Shown here: one piece after another, positions 50,258 through 61,200 of the stretch | Numbering within the stretch: the stretch's first letter is position 1 | How the letters are laid out: each line of letters opens with the position of its first letter | Origin: Synchiropus splendidus | Taxonomy: Eukaryota; Chordata; Actinopteri; Syngnathiformes; Callionymidae | Direction of reading: 5' to 3' | Length of the DNA: 64,000 bases | NCBI RefSeq assembly: GCF_027744825.2 | Contig: NC_071347.1 | Coordinates: forward strand, 12,709,501 to 12,773,500 | Program-made: the position numbers and the translations under genes | The notes under the pieces: model-generated | What the model was told of the DNA's origin: nothing | What the model saw: only the letters and a program-made list of their open reading frames with translations | The model's database searches: none

Positions 50258-50785
50258 ACACACACAAACACACACACACACGCTTGTCTTCCAATCTTAG
50301 TGAGGACCGTAATTGACATCAGAATCAGAATCACATTTATTGTCATGGTCAGTGGGGATGCCACCAACTAGGAAAGTGATTTCAAAAAATAAAATAAAAT
50401 AAAATAAAATAACAAAGGCTGATCACAAATTCAACAGTCTGACTCATACATTGACATAACCCTTTCCCCAGCCTCTCTCCCAAAACCTAACCATCTCAAA
50501 CAAATGGCAAAACTTAACCTTTACTCTGAACCAAACTGAAACCAACCAGGCTATTTTGTAGTTTTAACCCTCAAAATGAGGCTTGCCAAAGTCAGGAACG
50601 GACAAAATGTTCTCACCTTGCAAAAATGAACCTTAACCAGGATTCAGAACCAAACCCAAGTTCGGTCAGGTTGAGGACGTAAGACTTAACCTTCTGGGAA
50701 CTGACAAAAAACATAAGGTCCCCACAAGGAGGTGTCCTGTCAAGAATTGGTCCCCAAAGAAGATAAACAAGTACACGCACACACA
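50258..50785. repeat. CA-bounded dispersed repeat, split by a retroposon
   Basis: A CA-rich run (50260-50283) leads into GTCTTCCAATCTTAGTGAGGACC. After the insertion at 50320-50449, the repeat resumes with CATAACCCTTTCCCCAGCC, then TAACC-rich text, AAATGTTCTCACCTTGC (50607) and finally GGTCCCCACAAGGAGG with CAAGAATTGGTCCCC before another CACA run (50775-50786). It shares order and words with 54785-55318. This is a known style of teleost repeat bounded by CA microsatellites; its class is uncertain. Confidence 0.65.
50320..50449 (-). mobile_element. Short LINE-tail retroposon with 8-bp target duplication
   Basis: The insert is flanked by ATTGACAT at 50312-50319 and again at 50450-50457. Read on the minus strand, its end is CATGACAATAAATGTGATTCTGATTCTG, a LINE-like 3' terminus with a short tandem tail (ATTCTG). 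An (AAAAT)5 run lies at 50386-50410 inside. At 130 bp it is extremely 5'-truncated. Confidence 0.75.
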
Positions 50786-52008
50786 CAGATGAACACAGCA
50801 TACCACAACATCTATAGTGAGAATAAAAGTATTCAGCGGTTGAGCAATGGACTGAAGAGTAAACTCAACCAGCCTCCTCAAATAAATGTGGTGGATTTGG
50901 TTTCAATTCGACCATAACACCACTGCGGTAAAGTCAGACGGCTCCAAATCCAATTCTGCTACGTTGACACGCTAGAATTCCCAGCGACATGCCGATATTT
51001 ATTGGCAGAGGCTGGCGCCAAATTTAGCACAGCCTAATCACGGGGTAGTGTAATCCATATAATAGTTCAAATTTCAATTAATGCTCTGGTGTTTAATGCA
51101 AACACAACATTGAATATTAAACACACACATTCAGAAACAAATATTGTCCCAGAAAAGCCGTCATTTTTCATCATCTTTTCTTGCACCTTTCTTAAATGGG
51201 CGTCCTTAGTCCTTAAAGGTGCAGTATGGAGCTTTCCTGCTCCGAATGTCGAGCCACATGATGCGCTGTTGCAAATGTACAGCAACCTGACTAGGTGTGG
51301 AAATAACACCCTTAGAATGACTTGAAGCAAAGCATAGCGTTATTAGCATATTAGCAGTGAAAAAGGCAAAGTGTTTATTAGCTCAAACCTCATTGAAATT
51401 GTCCAAATACTGCAACTATTTTGCACATAAACAACAGCTTCAATCACACTTTAATCAAGTCACTGTCAAAAAGTGTTGAACTATCTTAAGGGAACATCAA
51501 AATATTCTCTGAAAATTCCATCAGTGATCAACACACTAACTAAAAAAAAAAAAGATGATTAAATTTTGAGATCCAAATAGAGAATATTACTTATTAGCAA
51601 AATCATTTTAAAAGCCCCTGAAATAAGCAACTTAGGGTCTTTTCATTTCGAAATAACTTATAAACACGACGGTGCACAAATAGAAAAACACAATTTTTGC
51701 ATAATAACAAATGAACGAATGCGAGAACAGGCATCAATATAAACGCCTAAAAATAAGTTGATGCAAGTGTCTCGACTGGAATGCATTCATGTATCTCATC
51801 AGACTGTGAGGGCAACCACAATCTAAGCCAGTCATGGGTGGCCTCCATTACTGCTGATACGAAGCAAAAATATATGTTTTAGAAAGTTAAGAGCCGTTAT
51901 GCAAATCAAGCAAAGATAAGCTGCGCCTACAATCAGCCGCACCATCTTCTTATCTCCTCCGCTCTGTGGGAGGAACTGACAGCAGAGGAACACACACTGC
52001 TGGCAAGA

Positions 52009-52994
52009 CAGAAACACCACACTCCATGGCAAAGCCTTCCTTAAAGCAAAATAAAACCACTCACTGACACAGCAAGTATCAATGTGTGAATTGATGAATG
52101 ACCCACTACGACTATCTGGTGTTAGACTGGGCAGAGAGTCAGTCGACCTCTGGAACTGTGTTCCAGCAGCATCGACGTGGGCTCCAGCCGCCAGTTACTT
52201 CGTGTTTGTGGAGTCAAAAATCCTGCTGCGTGAAAGGTCGGCAGGCCGGCCAAGTGTTAGTCGCCCCTGCGGTTTGGGTTGTCAGAATGTGAGGTGGCAG
52301 TAGTCAATGGACCACCACAGATTCAGGCTGTTTATCCATGAAGCCGTGAGCAAGAGGACCGCAGTTTGTTTTGCTATCAGCACATCAAAACCATGACTTT
52401 CTTATTAAGACAGACCTCAAATTCAATTCAAGTTACCAACAACAAAAGCACCTCCGATAAGTTGTGACTATTTTCACCCAATATTACCACATATATGTTA
52501 CCTCGATCATTAGATACCTCTTCCAGCATTTGAAATGCTACACACAGTAGGATGTGAAGAAAGTCATGCACCAGCACACCACCGCACTGTCAGGCAGGTC
52601 TCGCCGGTTCTGGTACAGTTGGCGGGATTTGGGTTTCCACATTCATACAGGTTTAAGCGTACCTCAAGTGGGAAAGCGCTATGAAGTGTGAATTATTACA
52701 CGCCCACTGATGATGTTACCCAACTATCCCCAACTATTAACGAGTCCCAGCTACATACCAACTTTTCCGCTTCTCAGCCAGTATTTTCATTTTTCTGTCT
52801 GCAGTAGCTTATGAAAAAGTGTCCTTATTTTCAGTGGCGACTAGATGGCACTCTCTGCTCCAAAATGTTTTCTTCCGAACAATCATTTCAGTGAAACCTC
52901 ACATAATTCTGAAGCTGAGAGCGCCATCTACTGGGCTCTGATAATAAGGACACTGCTTACGAAGCCTCATCAGCCCATCACCAGCCAGCAGTGA
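52009..52994. repeat. Duplicated ~1 kb segment, copy 1
   Basis: This matches 56561-57554 almost base for base (my estimate is about 97-98%) with a few small indels, for example near 52103, 52727-52742 and 52980. It runs from CAGAAACACCACACTCCATGG to CCAGCCAGCAGTGA. A further 13 bp that match copy 2 (GCTCCTTGGAACA) lie at 53071-53083, after 76 bp that copy 2 lacks. The two copies do not share a common open frame because of indels, so no coding role is likely. It contains a MITE relative at 52807-52968. Confidence 0.95.
52807..52968. mobile_element. MITE copy inside the duplicated segment
   Basis: GCTTATGAAAAAGTGTCC and GGACACTGCTTACGAAGCCTC form diverged inverted ends, and ACTAGATGGCACTC / GCGCCATCTACTGGGCTC match the element at 35871-36043. 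The second copy of the duplication carries the same insertion at 57356-57517, so the MITE was there before the duplication. Confidence 0.7.
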
Positions 52995-54784
52995 CCTCAG
53001 AGTGTCGGCACATTTAAAAGATTCACAGATGGACGTGGTCATTCTGGACGGCACCAAATTTTGATCAAAAGCTCCTTGGAACAATATAGTCGCCCGCTGG
53101 AAATCAGACAGACAAACCCTGACGATCACGTAACCTCCTTAGCAGCGGTAATAAATGACTGTGTATATTGCAGTGCATGTTTCACTGGCACCTTTCCCGG
53201 GCACTTTTTTTTTTTTTAAATCATATTACTGCTGAGCACCGCTCCTAAATTCTGCTCTGTCCCACTTCACTATTTTCCTCACACCATCCATCCACTTTAG
53301 GAGATCTGCCAGCTCATTTTTCATTACTGCCAAGCGCTACAGTACTTTCTATGTGATCGCGCTCTCTAATCCTTTAGTACAAGAACGAAATGGGGGCACT
53401 TCCTCGACTGGATCTGTGAGACGCTTTCGGAAAGTTTGCGAGAGGGAGCAACAGAGGACAGTTCACCGACTTAAAAAGAGGTCGTAATTATTTTTAACAA
53501 CTTGCCACTACATTATATTAGGGTCATGTGCTTTTATCCAGGTTGATAAGTCCATTATTGAACCTGATGTTTAGTCATTATGGGTCATATGACTCGGCAC
53601 AAGTGAAATATTTTACAGAAATCCAGCTGCAGGAGTTACAAAATGAGAAAACGGCAAACAAATCACGTCTTTGGAGCCGACCTGTAACTTAACACATCTT
53701 TAAGCCTCATTTCAAAAAGGCTGCTCTGCATCTTCAAAGTCTTTTCTGACCAAAGGACGGCTTCAGCTGGATTTTCTTTCTTCACTTTTACCCCCTCATG
53801 CCAGTCCCTTCCCTTTTAATTCCCTCTTTCATATTTTCTGTCACCTCTGGGCTCAGAGCACATCGCACCATCATCTTTCATCTGGGAAAAGCTACACCTC
53901 CTTAAACTCAACCACACTCGCACACCGCCGAAGCCTCCAGCCTCTCGCGTTTGAAGACCTTTCTCTTTGCTTTATCCGACGGACTGGCATTGAACAGAAG
54001 GCGCTTTAGTTTTGATTAATTGACAGTGGAGGAACTTCTGATGGTGTCTATGTTTGAAAGCCCATGATGCATTCTTTTTTTTTAATCAAACACTAAAGCA
54101 ACAACAGCCAACTTCCTGATCATTAAGTCACATGCTGACAATTTAGCGATCAGAAAGTACCATGATCATAACTCACTTTTTAAACTGAGTAAAAAACATT
54201 CTCTGCTCGGGGAGCATATCTGACCCGCCAAGTCATTATACCTGGCCCACAAGTCTATGCCTGAGTGGTGCTGAAGGAAGAGTACAGGCATGTTTTATTC
54301 TCAAACTAGTGTCCCATTGTCTGAGACTGCTGTCTGATTCCACTACTACTAGCTGTGATAACAGATAAGCATTGTATTGGTCACACCTTGGACTGAGTCT
54401 ACAATGCTGGCTATTGTGTCATTGACTTTAACAGGCTAAAAATGTCGCGAAGGATCCGTATTGATAATGAATGTTGCATGAATGTCTCATCGTCTCATTG
54501 ATAAACAGTGCATACTGGAGCAAAACTGCATGTGTCTCTTCTTCAGGTGCGATAGTGACATACTCTTCCTCATGAATTACATTTTGGGTTTTTTTTACAT
54601 ATTTTACATGTATTTTTCCTTCAGAGAAAATGCAAATTTTGAGCGCACAATAAATAAAACAAAAATTGTGAAGCATTAACATATTTTGGAAGTTATCCTA
54701 AAACCCATAAAACACGCAACATACAATATATATATTCTTTTGTATATATGATATGAATCATAAAAAACGTATGCGTCCACACAT

Positions 54785-55318
54785 ATGTTTGCATTTCCAT
54801 CTTTGTGGGGTCCGCTCATTGCCATCATGCTTTCCCCAGCCTATCAACCTACACCTAACCATCCAAAACAAAGGCCTAGCATTAACAATAACAGTAAACC
54901 AAACTTAAAAGTAATTATAATGACCCAGCTATTTTGACGTCTTTGTCGTCAAATTGAGGCTTGAATTTGTGGCGTCCAGCCAAATGGTTTCCACAGAGTC
55001 ACAAGGTCCTCACATAGAGTTGTTTTGTCAAGAAATGGTGCCCACAAATAATGAAACCCTACACACAGATTCCATTAACACAATGCCTTCCCCAGCTTCT
55101 CACTCTAAACCAAACAAACCAAAACAAATGGCTGAACTTAACCAGAACTCTTCACCAAACTTTAACCCACTTATAATGACCTATTTATTTTGAAGCTTTA
55201 ACCTTCAAATTCACGCTTAACCATGTGGGGACCTGCAAAAATGTCCACACGAAGAAAAGTGGTTCCAAGAATTGGTCCCCAAAAGTAGAGCTAAACCAGG
55301 TACACACACACACACAGT
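54785..55318. repeat. CA-bounded dispersed repeat, apparently two tandem units
   Basis: The words found in order at 50258-50785 occur twice here. Unit 1 is about 54790-55060 (CCCCAGCCTATCAACC, AACCATCCAAAACAAA, AATGACCCAGCTATTTTGA, TTGTCAAGAAATGGTGCCCAC). Unit 2 is about 55075-55318 (TTCCCCAGCTTCTCAC, AAACAAATGGCTGAACTTAACC, AATGACCTATTTATTTTGAAG, CCAAGAATTGGTCCCCA). It ends in a (CA)n run at 55303-55316. Confidence 0.65.
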
Positions 55319-56362
55319 GAGGGTTTACTCAACTTTGCTATTGTATGCAGAAAAAAGTATCCATTTGTCATTAAAAAAGGGTGTCATGCTGAAGCACCTG
55401 TGAAAAACAGCACATAGCAAATATTTCAAGAGGTTTTAAAAGCACCACATCCAGCTGTTCAGCTTCACCTGTCAGAATCACCACGCCGCCTCAGTGACCT
55501 TCACCTGATCCGCTTTGCTTCATGTCCCATCGCCATCTGCAAACTTCACTTATCTGGCATCACCACGACAACACAAAGGACTAAGAGTAATTAAAATTGC
55601 TCCCGCTGCTTTGTGTTTAATACTGTTGCCAGCCAACCTCAGCCTTGAAGCCACTTTACACAAGTTCGGTCTCCATGAGTTTCAGCGCTTCTCTCCCTTC
55701 ACAGTGACGCGGCAAACTGTGGAATTGAGGTCACAATTATGCAAGAAATCAAGCCGTGACATGATAGAAAGCCCACCCCAGGTAAAGCTCTTCTATTATT
55801 CTCGCAGCAGACACTTTCAAATGACAGAACATTGCTTTGGAAAAACAAGCAGGGTGTAAAATGCACAGAAGTTGTTATGCTCTCAGTCAGAGCTCGGTCG
55901 GTCTAGACAGTCGACGTCTGCTGCCTCTCCATTATCTCCAGCCAGCATCGCCTGCTGAAGCCTCCAGCTCTTACTAACTCTCTGTATTAGCAATAATAAC
56001 AGGCCGAAGAAACTCTAACTGAAAAATCGGTCAGAATCTTCACTTGTATCTTTTGCTGCCTGAGTGTGATGGTATATTATTATATTATATTCCAGCCAAT
56101 TCTGGGTTGGAACTTATTTATACTGCTTCTGCTGATGTTAAACTCCTGGCTTGGGGGCTGAATCAAGCTCACCACCTCACTTGGTGAGGCCCTTGTTCGC
56201 TTGTTCAGGTCCCATATATTATGACATGAAGTCTGCATTGATCAAGACGAAGAGGTAAACAGTTCAGTGACAAAAAAGGAGGCTGTGATATTCATCAGAA
56301 TAGACACAGCACGTGCACTAGCACATCTAGCTTCATACAGGATGAAACTCTGATACACTGTA

Positions 56363-56546
56363 GGAATAGTGGTGGTCACGATCACTTCCTGTTTCTCTCC
56401 TGGTGTCTCATCAGGTCAGCCGACACCTTGAACAAATGCCCCCCATCATTCCTGAAGGTAATTTGGTTTCTAGCCTTCTCTCACTCCTGGTGATTGATGA
56501 GCTTCATCCTGTGCAGGAGTCACATTAGTTTGTGTTCAATGTTCAG
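56363..56546. repeat. 184-bp direct repeat, left copy
   Basis: From GGAATAGTGGTGGTCACG to GTTCAATGTTCAG. It differs from 57578-57761 at only about three positions (CCGACACCTTG against CCAACACCGTG, TTCAATG against TTTAATG). Together the two copies bracket the second copy of the 1 kb segment. Confidence 0.95.
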
Positions 56547-56560
56547 AGACAGTTTCAAGG

Positions 56561-57554
56561 CAGAAACACCACACTCCATGGCAATGCCTTCCTTAAAGCA
56601 AAATAAAACCACTCACTGACACAGCAAGTATCAATGTGTGAATTGATGAATGACACTGCGACCCACTACCACTATCTGGTGTTAGACTGGACAGAGAGTC
56701 AGTCGACCTCTGGAACTGTGCTCCAGCAGCATCGATGTGGGCTCCAGCCGCCAGTTACTTCGTGTTTGTGGAGTCAAAAATCCTGCTGCGTGAAAGGTCG
56801 GCAGGCCGGCCAAGTGTTAGTCGCCCCTGCGGTTTGGGTTGTCAGAATGTGAGGTGGCAGTAGTCAATGGACCACCACAGATTCAGGCTGTTTATCCATG
56901 TAGCCGTGAGCAAGAGGACCACAGTTTGTTTTGCTATCAGCACATCAAAACCATGACTTTCTTATTAAGACAGACCTCAAATTCAATTCAAGTTACCAAC
57001 AACAAAAGCACCTCCGACAAGTTGTGACTATTTTCACCCAATATTACTACATATATGTTACCTCGATCATTAGATACCTCTTCCAGCATTTGAAATGCTA
57101 CACACAGTAGGATGTGAAGAAAATCATGCACCAGCACACCACCTCACTGTCAGGCAGGTCTCGCCGGTTCTGGTACAGTTGGCGGAATTTGGGTTTCCAC
57201 ATTCATACAGGTTTAAGCGTACCTCAAGTGGGAAAGCGCTATGAAGTGTGAATTATTACACGCCCACTGATGATGTTACCCAACTATTGTGAGTCCCAGC
57301 TACATACCAACTTTTCCGCTTCTCAGCCAGTATTTTCATTTTTCTGTCTGCAGTAGCTTATGAAAAAGTGTCCTCATTTTGAGTGGCGACTAGATGGCAC
57401 TCTCTGCTCCAAAATGTTTTCTTTCGAACAATCATTTCAGTGAAACCTCACATAATTCTGAAGCTGAGAGCGCCATCTACTGGGCTCTGATAATAAGGAC
57501 ACTGCTTACGAAGCCTCATCAGCCCATCACCAGCCCATCACCAGCCAGCAGTGA
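56561..57554. repeat. Duplicated ~1 kb segment, copy 2
   Basis: Near-identical to 52009-52994, in the same orientation, about 4.55 kb away. Copy 2 has small gains (an extra ACTGCG-type hexamer-scale insert near 56655, an extra CATCACCAGCC unit at 57530-57541) and small losses. Its right flank (57555-57578) consists of GCTCCTTGGAACA, matching 53071-53083, overlapping a 13-nt reverse-complement tract. It then passes straight into the right 184-bp repeat. Confidence 0.95.
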
Positions 57555-57577
57555 GCTCCTTGGAACAAGGAGCTTTT

Positions 57578-57761
57578 GGAATAGTGGTGGTCACGATCAC
57601 TTCCTGTTTCTCTCCTGGTGTCTCATCAGGTCAGCCAACACCGTGAACAAATGCCCCCCATCATTCCTGAAGGTAATTTGGTTTCTAGCCTTCTCTCACT
57701 CCTGGTGATTGATGAGCTTCATCCTGTGCAGGAGTCACATTAGTTTGTGTTTAATGTTCAG
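57578..57761. repeat. 184-bp direct repeat, right copy
   Basis: Near-identical to 56363-56546. After it the sequence (GGTCTTTTGGATATTG) differs from what follows the left copy (AGACAGTTTCAAGG), so the duplication ends sharply at the shared GTTCAG. Confidence 0.95.
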
Positions 57762-58023
57762 GTCTTTTGGATATTGATTGTAGTAGTTAGTGACTGGGTG
57801 TGCGGTTCTGAGCAACTGATGCTTAAAAGTTTTTTTGCTTCTTTCATACAGATGTTATTTCTCTTATCAGCAGTGGCGGCAGGCCGATACGGGGCGCTGA
57901 GACACACCTCATAATACCTGTGTAATACTGGTGAATTTATTAACTTTTTGAAACACTACTTTTGGAGCAGGAGAATGTGTACAGTGCACTACAACATGTG
58001 ACCTACTGTATGAAATACACCAT

Positions 58024-58275
58024 GAATTCCAGACGCACCTCTAAATTTAAGAAGGAAAACAGATCTTGTTCATAAATAAGCCGCGGTGGTCTATAAGCCA
58101 CAGGTGCAATGGTGCTGTCTGCGCCATAGAAAGGTCAGAGGTGCACCCGTCATAAAAATACACAAGGATCACTTCAGAACCAGTTTTGAAAACGGGGTCC
58201 AGCATCAAGACTGAGTCGTGAAACAAACTGGGCAATAGTCTGAAACTGAATCATGAACTCCTCACATTCTTTCCA
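58024..58275. mobile_element. Truncated copy of the 34.2 kb TA-flanked element
   Basis: It shares, in the same orientation, TAAATTTAAGAAGGAAAACAGATCTTGTT, GTCTATAAGCCACAGGTGCA, AAGGATCACTTC, GGGTCCAGCATC and ATCATGAACTCCTCACAT with 34181-34698. The left terminus is damaged (GAATTCCAGACGCACC) and the right half is missing. Confidence 0.75.
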
Positions 58276-61200
58276 TACAGTCCTCAACTTAAAATGGTAC
58301 CTCAGCGATGGAGACTGTCAACCCACAAGTACTTGCAACTTCAGAATCTGAAATGTACTGGAGACTGTACGAGTTTAGATGGTAGACTGGTACTGAGGGA
58401 CCAAAGCAGACGGAGAAGGCGACCAGCATCATGACCTCTGTCTTGTGCGGGGGAGGTGGAGACCCAAACTACCTCTCAGTCTGAAACAGTCTGAGTAACA
58501 GTGCAAAATTTCAAAATACAGACCTCTTTGTGTGTTGGACAGATTTTTGCAGAGAGTAAAGTTCATTTTAGTTTAATAAGAACCTGAGAAGTTTGGACCT
58601 GAAGATGCGGCGGAGCAACCGGGGAGTCTCATGCAGACAACTATACAGGTCAGAACAAGTCAGAGAAAGATTTTTTTCAATAATCCTTCAGCAGACGGGT
58701 AGCCAATGAGCTTTAAAGAAACTTCACCTCTTCCAACACTTCAGGTGTTCTTTGACATCTGAATCTGAGACCTCCAACGCACAAACTTGGTAGCAGGGGT
58801 ATGGGAGTGCGGCTGTTGCTGGTGGAGATGGATGGGAGCTTGAAAATAACAATGAATCTTCATCATAGACCATCACAGTTCTCCTCTCCAACACATCCCC
58901 CCACGGAGTCCCAGGACGCTCCATTATCCACAGGCTTTTGTGTGCCTCACACCTCCTTTCTTCTCAACTTCTGATCCATCACTCCTCAATCGTTGTTATA
59001 TGAAATCACTCATCCATCCCTCTGCCCAGTCTCTGGACAGCAGTAGGCGGTAGAGAGGTCATTTACGGCTCATTCCCGGACACTTCGCCAACACCAAGGT
59101 GGGTTGCAATGACATCAATGTGGAGGCGTTTGCTCCTCACATGGTGGAGGAGATGCAACACCAATTGAATTACTGAATTTCACATGAAAACGCGTCATGA
59201 CTCATTTAATAAAAAGACTCCGAGCTGGACTGTTTATTTATATTTCAAAATGGCGCCTGTTGACAGAGTTATATATGCAAATTTTCCAACTAATTATGTA
59301 CAAATTAATGAATAAAATTGTCTAAAACCTTTCAGTTTAACAACTTTACTACATATTACGTTGCTACCTCTGGATGATATGAGCGAATTAAACCAGACTC
59401 TGGCTGACATTATTGATAAGCCTCTTTCTGGAAGCCTAATAATGGAATACTAAAAAGTATTAAACCGAACAACTGTTTATTGGACCTCAAATAAACTTCT
59501 TCCATCTATATTTAATCATACACTTTTTCACTAAAACACACAATAATACCACGTCTAAGTTTAGTTTTTACTGCATTTTTCACAGGCATTACTGTATATA
59601 CCTCAAAACTGACACATGATGCAAAATTAATATTTTTTGTTCATATGACTGTCAATTGTCAAAAAAACCTTCATATCATAAATTAAAAACAAAATACTTT
59701 ACTCAATTCACAAACAAGGTTTTTTTCAGAGAGTTGGTTGCCTGACTGGCCTTCATTCCAAGTCTGTTCCAACAGCAAACTCAATAGCCAGTGACTGTTT
59801 TAACTGGTGAGGTCACGCTACAAATGTTTCTCCATTCGTCACCTTTATAAAGCATCATTCACATTTCACCTCTTAATGTCAAGAAAGTCAAGAAAAATAG
59901 ATGATAGTTGATCTTTTCTGATTTTGTTTTGTCAGCAGGTGTTGACAGTAGCACCATAAGTGGAGGAAGTTAGGATAATGGTGGACATAAATTGAATTTT
60001 ATATAAAAAGTTACATCAATTATTATTAATCATAATGCTATTCACAACAATCAATGAAGCAATATGGAGAAAAACCTTTTTTCTTTGCTCGTTTTGTGCA
60101 AAGATCTGAACATCCACCACGGCCGACTAACAGCAACACCAGTTGTCAATATGATAGTAAGTCAGAATGTAGCCGGAGCGGCAGCCAGTAATCACATGCA
60201 CAATGCAAACGCAAAAGCCAGGTTTTCAACAAAGAGAAAGAAAGGATGAGAGGCAAGAGAGCGAACAGCAAGGGCAACAGTCCATCGCCCACGAATAGGA
60301 TTCTCTACTATCTTCAGCAACACTGGTTGCTATGTAAATGGTTGCTGCAGCTCAGTTTGAACCAGGAACATGAACAGAAATAGGAATATCAGGACAGTGC
60401 AGATGCAGACCCCTCCTCTTGATGTGCCTCCCACCCCCACCAGGGACAGATCATTCAGTAAATTAAAATTGATCTCAGGTCTTTGACCCAGGACACACTT
60501 GTCTTTTCATGCTGTCCGATCAAAGTTTATTGACCATAACGTTAGTATTGGGACTCTTTTGTTAGTTATGGACAGATCTAAGAGGAGATTTGCACGACAT
60601 ATCAGTTATGGGATCGGTTATTAGTTTTCTATGGTTGATCCGGATCACAGTCTGGAATTAAAACAGAAAAACTTTACGACTGACTCTCAGACACCATGGT
60701 TAGTCCTGCCTGTAGCTCATCCACTCATAGTTTGTTCTATTTGCTATTGCTGTCAGTGACTGATGATCAACACACGTGATGCCAGAGGATGAAGCACAAC
60801 ATCTCACAGCGACATATTTTTGTGATTTAGAAGGTACATTGCAAAGCAATTGCTGAGGGAAAATGCAAAGCTAGCAAGTGCTTCAGCTAACTTACTATTG
60901 TGGAGTAATCGTTTTAGGAGACTTGCAACTTGTTTAAGTTAACTTGTTACAGTTTGTTTGCAACCGGTCTTTGAAGAACGTCGGATCATCCCTTGTTGTC
61001 AACTAGTAGCAGTAGTAGAGCTCTGTGCTCTCCGAGTGCTTCTAGCTACCATCAAATTTACAGTGACTTTGGCTGTTCCAAAACTGGGGTCTTCCAATAA
61101 ATTGTGACTTCTCTGTGTGCAGAGATATATTTAAGTGTAGTCGATTGCCATATTGTCTTATGGGGAGCCTCCTCCACCCATCTTGATAAAGTCCCTTGTG

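Noticed and set aside
52082..52303. Short frames in the 1 kb duplicated segment
   Set aside because: The frames differ between the two copies (52.1 and 56.6 kb) because of indels, so there is no preserved protein.
58724..58924. Minus-strand open frame starting Met-Glu-Arg-Pro, considered as a 5' exon of the gene
   Set aside because: It lacks a membrane anchor and a phase-0 donor leading to the 39.1 kb exon, and nothing in it resembles the B4GALNT family.
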